Positions 1-6,634 of a stretch of 11,166 bases of DNA are shown here, one piece after another. The DNA is from Actinomycetota bacterium (GTDB lineage Bacteria > Actinomycetota > Acidimicrobiia > IMCC26256 > PALSA-610). Under the pieces are notes generated by a model that was not told the origin of the DNA, ran no database searches, and saw nothing but the letters and a program-made list of their open reading frames with translations. The stretch lies in the NCBI GenBank assembly GCA_030839005.1, contig JAUZEM010000442.1, forward strand, positions 1 to 11,166. The letters run 5' to 3'. The first letter of the stretch is position 1, and each line of letters opens with the position of its first letter. The position numbers and the translations under genes were made by a program.

Positions 1-186
1 CAACGCACACGAATGGGTTCCTCCCGCGCTGATCGCGACCGCGGTGGTCAAGCCGGTGACGACGACCGGTGTCGACGCGTTGGTGGTGGTGCCGTTACCC
101 AATTGACCCGAAGCGTTGCTGCCCCAACATTTCGCGGTGCCGTTGGCCAGCAACGCGCACGAATGAGTGCCGCCCGCGGCGATCGC
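1..186 (-). repeat. 150-bp periodic repeat inside the RCC1 gene
   Basis: Bases 1-36 and 151-186 match with about 6 mismatches in 36, exactly 150 bp apart. This is the DNA-level trace of the 50-residue RCC1 repeat. Only the start of the array is visible. Confidence 0.75.
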
Positions 187-294
187 AGGTGTCACCGTCC
201 GGGCACCCGCACGGTGTGCGACTGCACTGGCCGGCACCGTCTGCGACACCAGCCCGGCCGCAATCAGCAACAACGCAAAGCCGACACGCCTCAT
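1..294 (-). CDS. Secreted RCC1-repeat beta-propeller protein (C-terminus cut by window edge)
   Basis: Only the first 98 codons are in the window; the frame stays open to base 1. Residues 1-26 form a Sec-type signal peptide: MRR, a hydrophobic core (residues 4-16) and an Ala-rich cleavage region near ASAVA. Then come RCC1/alpha-tubulin-suppressor-like repeats: GGTHSCALLANG at 41-52, KCWGSNASGQLGNG at 55-68, and GGTHSCAL again at 91-98, so the period is 50 residues. RCC1-type repeats build a seven-bladed propeller. In secreted bacterial proteins this is usually a binding scaffold of unknown ligand. The linker between repeats is rich in Thr, Ser and Asn (NGTTTNASTP). The ATG overlaps the stop of the upstream glycosyltransferase as TAATG, so translation is probably coupled. 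The family call is firm; the role is unknown. Confidence 0.85.
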   Translation of the reverse strand, partial: MRRVGFALLLIAAGLVSQTVPASAVAHRAGARTVTPAIAAGGTHSCALLANGTAKCWGSNASGQLGNGTTTNASTPVVVTGLTTAVAISAGGTHSCAL

Positions 295-1169
295 TACCGG
301 CGCCCGCGCGCGGCACGTGACCTGCGAAGGGTCGCGCCCCTGAGGTGTCCGACGTGCAACACGAAACGCATTCCTTCACGACCACCCGACTTGCTTTCCC
401 CGCTGTGGCGATCCCCGAACGCGTAGCCGACCTCGGCCACTCGCAGGCCTTCCGTGCGCACTGCGATCTCGAGCAGGATCTTGAAGCCGCTCGGCCTGAG
501 TGCGTTCTCGTCGACGGCGTTGCGATCGACGAGGAAGAAGCCGCTCATCGGATCCGTGATCTTGCGGAGCCGACGCGGAAATAGCAGCTTCGCCGAGGCC
601 GAAGCCGCTCTCGAGACGAGTACGCGAGACCGAGAGGACAGACCCGCCGAATCGCCGGTTGTGCAGTAACGGCTCGCGACCACGAGGCTCGCATCTTGGG
701 CCTTCGCGGTGTCGAGGAGCGACTGCACGAGCTCGGGAGGATGTTGGAGATCGGCGTCCATGACGCAGACCCAAGGTGCGCGAGCGGCGCGGAAGCCTTC
801 GACGACGCCGCCGCCGAGTCCGCCTCGGCGGGCGCCGGCCGGGCGATGGAGCATGCGTACCGTGAGGCCCGGCGCGAGGTTCTCGGCGAACTTCTCGGCC
901 ATCGTCGCGATGACCGTCGGTGTTTCGTCGTCGCTGTCATCGACGAAAAGGACCTCGGTCGGAACACCCCGTTGCGCGGTCGCGATCCGCGCGATGAGCG
1001 GTCGGATGTTTCCCACCTCGTTGCGAGTCGGGACGATCAGCGAAACCTGCGGCGCGCCGACCGAAGCACCCTGCAATGCTCCCGACCAACGCGGTTCGTG
1101 ATCGGGCACCGCTGTGAGTGGCGGAGAAGCTTCCGCGTTTACCCGCGCTTCCATGTGTCGCATGGACAA
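294..1169 (-). CDS. GT2 polyprenyl-phosphate sugar synthase (DPM1-like)
   Basis: 291 residues from TTG. This is a GT-A fold family 2 glycosyltransferase of the dolichol/polyprenol-phosphate mannose synthase type. It likely transfers a hexose from a nucleotide sugar to polyprenyl phosphate at the cytoplasmic membrane face. Visible motifs: SLIVPTRNE at 43-51, FVDDSDD at 75-81, the metal-binding MDADLQHPP at 137-145, DPMSGFF at 206-212, GFKILLE at 228-234, and the family signature F-x2-R-x2-GESK at 251-260. No C-terminal membrane domain is present, as in soluble DPM1. The TTG at 1169 is preferred because GGAGGGG lies 5 bp upstream; ATG at 1163 or 1154 are alternatives. The first ~40 residues are a non-conserved, Pro/Ala-rich leader. 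The stop overlaps the RCC1 start. The sugar (mannose, glucose or other) cannot be read from sequence. Confidence 0.9.
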   Translation of the reverse strand: MSMRHMEARVNAEASPPLTAVPDHEPRWSGALQGASVGAPQVSLIVPTRNEVGNIRPLIARIATAQRGVPTEVLFVDDSDDETPTVIATMAEKFAENLAPGLTVRMLHRPAGARRGGLGGGVVEGFRAARAPWVCVMDADLQHPPELVQSLLDTAKAQDASLVVASRYCTTGDSAGLSSRSRVLVSRAASASAKLLFPRRLRKITDPMSGFFLVDRNAVDENALRPSGFKILLEIAVRTEGLRVAEVGYAFGDRHSGESKSGGREGMRFVLHVGHLRGATLRRSRAARGRR

Positions 1170-1174
1170 GGCAA

Positions 1175-1181
1175 CCCCTCC
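1175..1181 (-). promoter_or_regulatory. Ribosome binding site favouring the TTG start of the DPM1-like gene
   Basis: Reads GGAGGGG on the minus strand. The GGAGG core is 7 bp from TTG (1169) but 13 bp from the nearest ATG (1163), so spacing favours TTG. Confidence 0.5.
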
Positions 1182-1191
1182 GGCCCCAGTG

Positions 1192-1214
1192 CGCCGGGCG
1201 ACTCGCGCCCGGCG
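1192..1214. repeat. Perfect 9-bp inverted repeat (hairpin) in the DPM1-like gene leader
   Basis: Left arm CGCCGGGCG at 1192-1200, loop ACTCG at 1201-1205, right arm CGCCCGGCG at 1206-1214. No T-run follows on either strand, so it is not a canonical Rho-independent terminator. It sits between the candidate promoter and the ribosome binding site of the DPM1-like gene, so it would lie in that mRNA leader. Confidence 0.6.
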
Positions 1215-1236
1215 TCAGCCCCTAACTCCCGTGACA

Positions 1237-1265
1237 AAGCTACGCGCCCGGTCACGGAAAGTCAA
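1237..1265 (-). promoter_or_regulatory. Candidate sigma70-type promoter for the DPM1-like/RCC1 unit
   Basis: On the minus strand TTGACT (1265-1260) is followed after 17 bp by TAGCTT (1242-1237). The -35 is strong, and the -10 fits only the loose TANNNT form common in high-GC bacteria. The 221-bp gap after the zinc-ribbon gene is where a new transcript start would be expected. No other function is evident in this gap beyond the hairpin. Confidence 0.35.
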
Positions 1266-1391
1266 AGATTTGGTCACTCAGGGTGCACGTTGACTCGCCC
1301 TCAACGATTTCACGCACAGTAGGCGATGCATCACGAACTGCGCGCGAACGGGACGACTGCTCCGAGCGAGTCGCGCCGTGTACCGAACGAG

Positions 1392-1688
1392 CTATTCGCC
1401 CGAACCCGAAGGCGGACCCGCCGGCGCCGACTTGCGGCGCATGAGCTTCCGAGCGGCCGCGCGGACCTTGTTCTCGATCGGCTCACCTCTCGCGGCGCGA
1501 TCGGTCATCGCGTCCGTATGCGCCTTGATCAGGAATTCCGGCGACGATCCACTCTCCGGCAGGCCCTGTCGTTCACGTATCTCGGCCAGGCCGTCGTAAT
1601 GCTGGGTGGCCCAGTAGAGGTTGATCCGGCAGGAGACGCAGTTCCACTCGTCGTCGGAGTTCTCTGCACCGCAACGCGGGCATTTCAT
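1392..1688 (-). CDS. Small zinc-ribbon protein of unknown function
   Basis: 98 residues. The N-terminus carries a zinc ribbon: C3-P-R-C6-G, then ten residues, then C17-V-S-C20, four cysteines suited to one structural zinc. The rest is a short helical, charged region with a basic Ala/Arg/Lys stretch (about residues 64-87) and a Pro/Gly/Ser tail. ATG at 1688 follows an excellent ribosome site, AAGGAGG at 1701-1695, 6 bp upstream. It begins 69 bp after the stop of SDR A on the same strand with no obvious terminator between, so it may be the last gene of the biosynthetic operon. Such ribbons occur in many unrelated small proteins. It could bind nucleic acid or protein; I do not recognise a specific family. 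Confidence 0.8.
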   Translation of the reverse strand: MKCPRCGAENSDDEWNCVSCRINLYWATQHYDGLAEIRERQGLPESGSSPEFLIKAHTDAMTDRAARGEPIENKVRAAARKLMRRKSAPAGPPSGSGE

Positions 1689-1757
1689 CTTCGCCCTCCT
1701 TCTCCCTCGGACTCGCTACCTCGGTCTCGCCGGGAGCGACGACTGGTCGAAGGTCCG

Positions 1758-2744
1758 TCAGCTATCCAGCGTACGGTACCAAGAGCCCGTGAGGCGGACG
1801 CCCTCGTGCAGGCTCACCTGAGGGACGTAGCCGAGTTCCTTGCGCGCTTTGTCGATGGCATGCCGATTGCTGGTGCCGAAGACGTTCACGCCGAGCCGGG
1901 TCAGGAGGGGCTGGCGTTGCGAGCGTGTGAGCGCCGAAAGCCGCTCGAATGCGTAGCCCGCGGCGTAGAGCGCGCGGTAGGGAACATGGAGGCGGGGCGC
2001 TTTGGCGCCGATCTCGGCTGCGATCGCGCGCAGGAATTCCTGCTGCGTGAGCGGCGCGTCATTGGTGATGTTGAATGCCTGCCCGAGTGCGTTCTCGTGG
2101 TCGAGGCCCAAGAGCAAGCCCTGCACGATGTCGGTCACGTAGACGAGTGGGAGCGCGTTGTCGCCCCGGCCGATGATGATCGACCGCCCGGCGCGGAGGC
2201 GGTCGGCGATCCGGGCAAAGTGCAGGCGATCCCCGGGGCCGAAGAAGGTTCCAGGTCGGATGATGACCGCCGGCAACCCCTCCTCGGCGATCATCCTCTG
2301 CACCAGCCTGTCCCCTTCGGCCTTGCTGATCGCGTAGGGCTCGGAGAAGGGCGCCAGTGGGCGGTCCTCCCGGCAGGGTTCGCCTTGATCCATTCCGTAC
2401 ACCGTCCAAGAGCTGACGTGGACGATGCGCGTGACCGCCTGCGCAACCGCGGCGCGGCAGACGTTCTCGGTCCCGGTCGCGTTGACGGCGAGATAGTCCT
2501 CGAGTGGCCGCCAGACACCGATCATGCCCGCGAGGTGAAGGACCGCATCCGCGCCGTCCATCGGTGTCGCCAATGTTTCTCGACGGCAGATATCGCCCCG
2601 GTGCACCTCGACACCGCGCTCGTCGAACCAGGACATGTCCTCGCCGGGCAGCGCGAGCACTCGTACCCGGTCACCGCGGTCGAGAAGGGCCTGCACGAGG
2701 TGGTGCCCGAGGAGGCCACCGCCGCCCGTAACGAGGATCTCCAC
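1758..2744 (-). CDS. Extended SDR 'A' (NAD-dependent epimerase/3beta-HSD-like)
   Basis: 328 residues from GTG 2744. Rossmann-fold oxidoreductase: nucleotide-binding TGGGGLLG at 6-13, acidic/hydrophobic GDICRRETL at 50-58, SSWTVYG at 111-117, catalytic Y137-x3-K141, GPGD at 169-172 and a C-terminal substrate lobe. The layout (GPGD, YVTD, LTRLG, and ELGYxPxVxxxEG near the end) resembles the NSDHL/3beta-HSD/OleD branch rather than classical sugar-nucleotide epimerases. It may therefore act on a lipid or isoprenoid hydroxyl/keto group, which is inference. An upstream ATG at 2780 would overlap the preceding gene by 28 bp. GTG 2744 is preferred because it gives MEILVTGG, matching paralogue B residue for residue, and lies 8 bp after the upstream stop. 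Last of the eight tightly linked genes; close paralogue of B. Confidence 0.88.
   Translation of the reverse strand: MEILVTGGGGLLGHHLVQALLDRGDRVRVLALPGEDMSWFDERGVEVHRGDICRRETLATPMDGADAVLHLAGMIGVWRPLEDYLAVNATGTENVCRAAVAQAVTRIVHVSSWTVYGMDQGEPCREDRPLAPFSEPYAISKAEGDRLVQRMIAEEGLPAVIIRPGTFFGPGDRLHFARIADRLRAGRSIIIGRGDNALPLVYVTDIVQGLLLGLDHENALGQAFNITNDAPLTQQEFLRAIAAEIGAKAPRLHVPYRALYAAGYAFERLSALTRSQRQPLLTRLGVNVFGTSNRHAIDKARKELGYVPQVSLHEGVRLTGSWYRTLDS
1966..2207. repeat. Near-identical paralogue block, copy in SDR A
   Basis: Aligns without gaps to 3781-4022 at an offset of 1815 bp. By hand count there are 17 mismatches in 242 (about 93% identity), including a 50-bp exact match at 2158-2207 (copy in B: 3973-4022). 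Both copies are in the same orientation, separated by the classical SDR gene and the ends of A and B. Confidence 0.85.
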
Positions 2745-2752
2745 CGTTTTTG

Positions 2753-3511
2753 CTACTCCACCGGCGACCAGTGGCGCCATCGATGAGCGAAGTCCGCGAG
2801 ATTAGGCAAGAACTGTTCCAACCGAGCAATCGCAGAGTGTCTGCGAGGGATGATGACTTCCCGCCGAGGTCGACGTATGAGTTCGCAGATTGCCTCTGCC
2901 ACAATGCGCGGTTCGGGGAGGCGGCCCTCTACGTGTCGGGTCATTTCCGTGCGAATGTTGCCGGGCGAAACGAGCGAGACGGAAACCCCGCTTCCAGCCA
3001 GTTGTCGCCTTAAGGCGAGCGAGAATCCGCGCAGGCCGTACTTGGTCGCCGAATAAACCGGTTCCATCGCCACCTGTCCTGACAGCGACCCGACGGAAAC
3101 GATCGCCCCGTGCCGTCGTTCGAGCATGCCGGGAAGTACGGCGCGGGTGAGCAACATTGCGCCGAGCAGGTTCACCTCGACCAATCTGACGAGCTCGTCC
3201 GGCGCGGTTTCTGCGAGAGGCCGGAACCAATTGGCGCCCGCATTGTTGACCAACACATCCACGCGTCCGAATGCGGCTTCCGAGCCCTCCAAGAGGCGCG
3301 ACAGCTGCGTCGAGTCAGTCACGTCGGTTGGTATCGACACGGCTTCTCCGCCGGCCGCCTTGACGGCGTGTTCCTGTTTCCGCAACTCGTCGGCACGCCG
3401 CGCCGCGAGAACGACGCGCGCTCCGCGCCGTGCGAGCTCGCGCGCCGTTGCCGCGCCGATTCCCGAGCTGGCACCGGTCACGATTGCGACTTCGTTCTCC
3501 AAGTCGGCCAT
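2753..3511 (-). CDS. Classical short-chain dehydrogenase/reductase
   Basis: 252 residues, the usual length for classical SDRs. Motifs: cofactor-binding TGASSGIG at 12-19, NNAG at 89-92, Asn114 in VEVNLLG, catalytic Ser within SVGSLSG (about 139-145), Y153-x3-K157 (YSATK), and the PGNIRTEM loop at 183-190. Two arginines in AARRADEL (36-43), after the second beta strand, would suit NADP(H), which is an inference. It catalyses carbonyl/alcohol interconversion; the substrate is unknown. ATG at 3511 begins 4 bp after the stop of SDR B, with a modest GGAG about 9 bp upstream. Its own stop precedes the GTG of SDR A by 8 bp. Its position between two near-identical extended SDRs suggests it works in the same pathway. 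The C-terminus is Arg/Trp-rich and ends at 252 without a membrane anchor. Confidence 0.9.
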   Translation of the reverse strand: MADLENEVAIVTGASSGIGAATARELARRGARVVLAARRADELRKQEHAVKAAGGEAVSIPTDVTDSTQLSRLLEGSEAAFGRVDVLVNNAGANWFRPLAETAPDELVRLVEVNLLGAMLLTRAVLPGMLERRHGAIVSVGSLSGQVAMEPVYSATKYGLRGFSLALRRQLAGSGVSVSLVSPGNIRTEMTRHVEGRLPEPRIVAEAICELIRRPRREVIIPRRHSAIARLEQFLPNLADFAHRWRHWSPVE

Positions 3512-3515
3512 GACG

Positions 3516-4559
3516 TCAGGCTCCGGCGGTCGGCTGTGTGGGCGCGGGCCCGGTGCGGGACACCGTGCGTCGCCCCGCGCTCGCAGTTTGATGCCATGAG
3601 GCCGTGAGCCGGACGCCCTCGCGCAGCGTTACCCGCGGGGCATATCCGAGTTCCCGGCGTGCTTTGTCGATGCGGAAGCGGACGTCGCTGGCAAGGAACG
3701 CCACACCGAGCCGGGTGATGGGTGGTCGGTGCGACCCGCCTCTCGCGTTGGCGAGGCGCTCGGCTGCGTACGCGGCGGCGTAGAGGGCGCGGTAGGGGAC
3801 GTGCAGGCGGGGCGCTTTGGCGCCGATCTCGGCGGCGATCGCGCGCAGGAATTCCTGCTGTGTGAGCGGCGAGTCGTTGGTGATGTTGAATGCCTGCCCG
3901 AGCGCGTTCTCGTGATCAAGGGCGAGGAGCAAGCCCTGCACGATGTCGGTGACGTAGACGAGTGGGATCGCATTGTCGCCCCGGCCGATGATGATCGACC
4001 GCCCGGCGCGGAGGCGGTCGGCCGTCTGGGCGAAATGCAGTTGATCTCCGGGTCCGAAAATCTGATCGGGTCGGATGATGACGGCCGGGAGCCCCTCCTC
4101 GGCGATCATCCGCTGGACCAGCTGGTCTCCCTCGGCCTTGCTCTTGGGATAAGGATCGTCGAAGGGCGACAGGGGGAAGTCTTCATCGACGGGGCGGTCC
4201 CATGCCATGCCGTAGACGCTCGAAGAGCTCATGTACACGAGACGACGAACGCCGGCCGCCAACGCCGCCCGGCACACGTGCTCGGTGCCTCCGACGTTGA
4301 CCGCGAGATAGTCGCGTAGCGGCCGCCAGACATGCATCATGGCGGCGAGGTGGACGACCGCGTCGACACCATGCATGGGCGTCGCCAATGTCTCCGGACG
4401 ACAAATATCTCCCCGGTGGACGGCTACCCCGCGCTGCTCGAGCCCGGATGCGTCCTCGCCGGGCAGCGCGAGTACCCGCACGCGTTCGCCACGGCCGAGT
4501 AGCGCGTCGACAACGTGGTGCCCGACGAATCCGTTGCCTCCTGTGACGAGTACCTCCAC
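3516..4559 (-). CDS. Extended SDR 'B' (NAD-dependent epimerase/3beta-HSD-like)
   Basis: 347 residues from GTG. Same architecture as SDR A: TGGNGFVG at 6-13, GDICRPETL at 50-58, SSSSVYG at 111-117, Y137-x3-K141 (YPKSK), GPGD at 169-172, YVTDIVQG at 202-209 and a substrate lobe ending RRELGYAPRV at 301-310. It aligns with A without gaps over residues 1-328, then adds a 19-residue Thr/Pro/Ala-rich tail. Identity to A by hand count is about 67% over 1-140, 92% over 141-262 and 50% over 263-328. The GTG lies 12 bp after the stop of SDR C, with GAGG about 10 bp upstream. It likely oxidises, reduces or epimerises an intermediate related to that of A. The strongly diverged C-terminal lobe suggests different substrates. 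Confidence 0.9.
   Translation of the reverse strand: MEVLVTGGNGFVGHHVVDALLGRGERVRVLALPGEDASGLEQRGVAVHRGDICRPETLATPMHGVDAVVHLAAMMHVWRPLRDYLAVNVGGTEHVCRAALAAGVRRLVYMSSSSVYGMAWDRPVDEDFPLSPFDDPYPKSKAEGDQLVQRMIAEEGLPAVIIRPDQIFGPGDQLHFAQTADRLRAGRSIIIGRGDNAIPLVYVTDIVQGLLLALDHENALGQAFNITNDSPLTQQEFLRAIAAEIGAKAPRLHVPYRALYAAAYAAERLANARGGSHRPPITRLGVAFLASDVRFRIDKARRELGYAPRVTLREGVRLTASWHQTASAGRRTVSRTGPAPTQPTAGA
3781..4022. repeat. Near-identical paralogue block, copy in SDR B
   Basis: Partner of 1966-2207 (17 mismatches in 242 by hand). It encodes roughly residues 180-260 of SDR B, covering the end of the Rossmann core and the start of the substrate lobe. Confidence 0.85.
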
Positions 4560-4571
4560 GTCACCCGTTCC

Positions 4572-5573
4572 TCATCTGCCCGCGGTGGACATGTAGTTGG
4601 TGCGGTACCACTCGACGCTGCGTCGTACGCCTTCGGCCAGCGGAACCTGTGGTGAGAAGCCCAGCTCCCGCCGGGCCCGCTCGATGCTGAATCGGTTCTC
4701 GCCGCCGAGCAACTGAACGCCGAAGCGCATCAGAGGCGGTGGCTGCCGCCGGCGAGCCATCCGAGATCCGATTTCCAGGCCCGCTCCCAGCATGACGCCT
4801 AGGCGGTAGGGAATCCGCCATCTGGGCGCGGCCACACCCATCTCGCGCGCAATTGCCGACAGGTAGTCGCGTTGGGTGACGACCTCGTCGTTGACCAGGA
4901 GATAGGACCGGCCCTCCGCGCCATCGGCTTCAGCCGCCCGCAGAACGCCGTGCGCCACGTCGGTGACGTAGATCAGCGGCACATGATTCTCGCCGGAACC
5001 GATGACGATCATCCGACCGTCTCTGAGCTTCGTCGCGAAGCGGGCGAAGCTGGCGACATCACCGGGGCCGTAGATCCATCCGGGCCGCACGATTGTCACC
5101 GGTGCTCCGTCGTTCATGATCAGTTTCTGCAACAGCCGTTCGCCGGCGACCTTCGAGCGACTGTACGGGTTTGGTTCCACTCGGAAAGGCGCTGTCTCGT
5201 CGGCCGCGCCGCGGACGTCATTTCCGTGAACGGTGATCGAACTGACATGGACGACACGGCGAACGCCCGCCGCCGACGCGACGTGCACCAACGTCTCGAG
5301 CGCGCGGACATTCGTGCTGTTGTACTCGTCTTCGACGCCCCACGGACCTGTGCGGGCTGCGCAGTGCAGCACACAGTCCATGCCCTCTATCGCCGCTTCG
5401 AGCGCGGCCGTATCTCTGACGTCGCCCGAGCGCACGTCGACGGCGGTGCCCGCGAACCTGTCGGTGCTTTCGCCCGGTTGGACGAACGCACGCGGTCGCT
5501 CGCCTCGTTCCAGGAGCAGCTCGACGACGTGGCTCCCGAGCAGCCCCGTCGCACCCGTCACCAAGGCCTTCAT
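4572..5573 (-). CDS. Extended SDR 'C' (NAD-dependent epimerase/3beta-HSD-like)
   Basis: 333 residues from ATG 5573. Motifs: TGATGLLG at 6-13, GDVRDTAAL at 50-58, SSITVHG at 111-117, Y137-x3-K141 (YSRSK), YGPGD at 168-172, YVTDVAHG at 202-209 and RRELGFSPQV at 301-310. Motif positions coincide with those of A and B, showing a shared ancestor, but sequence identity is clearly lower. The usual Tyr of the S-x-x-x-V-Y-G motif is His116 here; the catalytic Tyr137 is intact. The frame stays open upstream to 5684, but that stretch lies inside the preceding gene and lacks the family start. ATG 5573 overlaps the upstream stop as ATGA and gives MKALVTGATG. Function: NAD(P)-dependent oxidation, reduction or epimerisation of an unknown intermediate. 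Confidence 0.9.
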   Translation of the reverse strand: MKALVTGATGLLGSHVVELLLERGERPRAFVQPGESTDRFAGTAVDVRSGDVRDTAALEAAIEGMDCVLHCAARTGPWGVEDEYNSTNVRALETLVHVASAAGVRRVVHVSSITVHGNDVRGAADETAPFRVEPNPYSRSKVAGERLLQKLIMNDGAPVTIVRPGWIYGPGDVASFARFATKLRDGRMIVIGSGENHVPLIYVTDVAHGVLRAAEADGAEGRSYLLVNDEVVTQRDYLSAIAREMGVAAPRWRIPYRLGVMLGAGLEIGSRMARRRQPPPLMRFGVQLLGGENRFSIERARRELGFSPQVPLAEGVRRSVEWYRTNYMSTAGR

Positions 5574-6634
5574 GCGTCTCCCATCGACTCGGCTCGCGAC
5601 GGCAATCTCAATGTCGCTCGAAGGTCGAGTCCGGTCGTCTTGACGCAGACGAGGGCGCTTACCGTCATCAAGACACCCGTCCACGGATGCGAGAAGAGAA
5701 ACATCGCTCCTACCGCCGACCGACTGACACCGAACAAGCCGGAGAAGATCAGTAGGCCGACCAACTCGTTACTACCGAGATGAGCAGGCGGTGTCGGCAA
5801 AATATAGGCGAGGTTGTAGAACGTGTATCCAAAGAGTACGACCGGCAACCCGACGGACACACCGACGGCGCGGAACGCCAGGTAGCAGAAAAGCGCGTCG
5901 AGCGTGACCGCCACGAGTGTATGTGCGGCCGCGACGAGCAGCAGGCGTGGTTGGCGAAACAATGCGAGCACCGTGTCGACGAACCGCACCACGAACTGTT
6001 CGACATGGCTCGAGACGCGCTTCGGAAGGATCGCCTTCACAAACCGGGAAAGTAGAACGAGGGTGCGATCCCGCTGCCAGGTCGCGAACGCGAGCGTCGT
6101 GGCGCCCAACCCGAGAAGGAGCAGCGCGAAAATCAGTAACAGCCACAGGGCCCCGCTCAATCGCAGCCCGGCCATGGGGACGAATGCCAACAGAATTACT
6201 GCCGGCAGGAGATCCATCGTTTTGTCCATCGTCACCGTGGCGAGCGATCGGCTCACGGGGATGCCGTTCGTGCGTCGTAGGATCAGGCTCTTCGCGAGCT
6301 CACCGCCCTGAATGGGGAGCGCCCAATTGAGAAAAGTTGCGACGAAGTAGATTCCGATGACGCGCGGGACCGTGATCTTGTCGGGAGCGAGGAACAGCCG
6401 CCACCGCAGCGCTCGGACGGCGTATGCGCTGAGAAATACCACCCCACAGAGCAGTGCAATAGCGACGTTGAGATGTTGTACGCGTCGCCATGCCGAATGA
6501 AAATCAATCAACTGCACGAATATCACGGCGAACAGCGTCCCGACGCCGAGGCCGATCGCCATCCGAATCGCGAGGGTGCGTCCTCTGGACGTTCCCACAA
6601 TCGGAGCAGGAGGGACCTTACTGTCGAGCGTCAT
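5570..6634 (-). CDS. LPG_synthase_TM / UPF0104-type membrane protein, flippase-like
   Basis: 354 residues, polytopic. Hydrophobic segments lie at about 24-44, 57-75, 92-107, 142-157, 162-184, 229-252, 261-281, 288-302 and 308-330. Family marks include ALRWRLFL (about 74-81), the conserved loop LNWALPIQGGELAKSLILRR (about 102-121) and the ILPTPPAHLGSNE loop (about 275-287). The family corresponds to the N-terminal flippase half of MprF without the aminoacyl-transferase half; stand-alone members such as archaeal AglD and bacterial YbhN-like proteins often neighbour glycosyltransferases. The ATG overlaps the stop of SDR D and the stop overlaps the ATG of SDR C, both as ATGA, so it is fully embedded in the operon. 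The inferred role is to translocate or present the lipid product of the neighbouring GT2. Transport has not been shown for most stand-alone members. Confidence 0.85.
   Translation of the reverse strand: MTLDSKVPPAPIVGTSRGRTLAIRMAIGLGVGTLFAVIFVQLIDFHSAWRRVQHLNVAIALLCGVVFLSAYAVRALRWRLFLAPDKITVPRVIGIYFVATFLNWALPIQGGELAKSLILRRTNGIPVSRSLATVTMDKTMDLLPAVILLAFVPMAGLRLSGALWLLLIFALLLLGLGATTLAFATWQRDRTLVLLSRFVKAILPKRVSSHVEQFVVRFVDTVLALFRQPRLLLVAAAHTLVAVTLDALFCYLAFRAVGVSVGLPVVLFGYTFYNLAYILPTPPAHLGSNELVGLLIFSGLFGVSRSAVGAMFLFSHPWTGVLMTVSALVCVKTTGLDLRATLRLPSRAESMGDA

Noticed and set aside
1192..1214. Rho-independent terminator
   Set aside because: The stem is strong, but no run of T follows on either strand.
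696..1322. 208-codon plus-strand open frame opposite the DPM1-like gene
   Set aside because: Antisense shadow; DPM1 signatures are on the minus strand.
1326..2786. 486-codon open frame on the plus strand opposite SDR A and the zinc-ribbon gene
   Set aside because: It is longer than SDR A but has no recognisable domain, while the minus strand gives a complete SDR with all motifs and a paralogue next door. It is an antisense shadow in GC-rich DNA.
5574..5684. N-terminal extension of SDR C by 37 residues
   Set aside because: It lies inside the membrane-protein gene; the family start MKALVTGATG at 5573 forms the standard ATGA overlap.
4872..5783. 303-codon plus-strand open frame opposite SDR C
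   Set aside because: Antisense shadow; the minus-strand frame carries TGATGLLG and Y-x3-K and overlaps its neighbours precisely.
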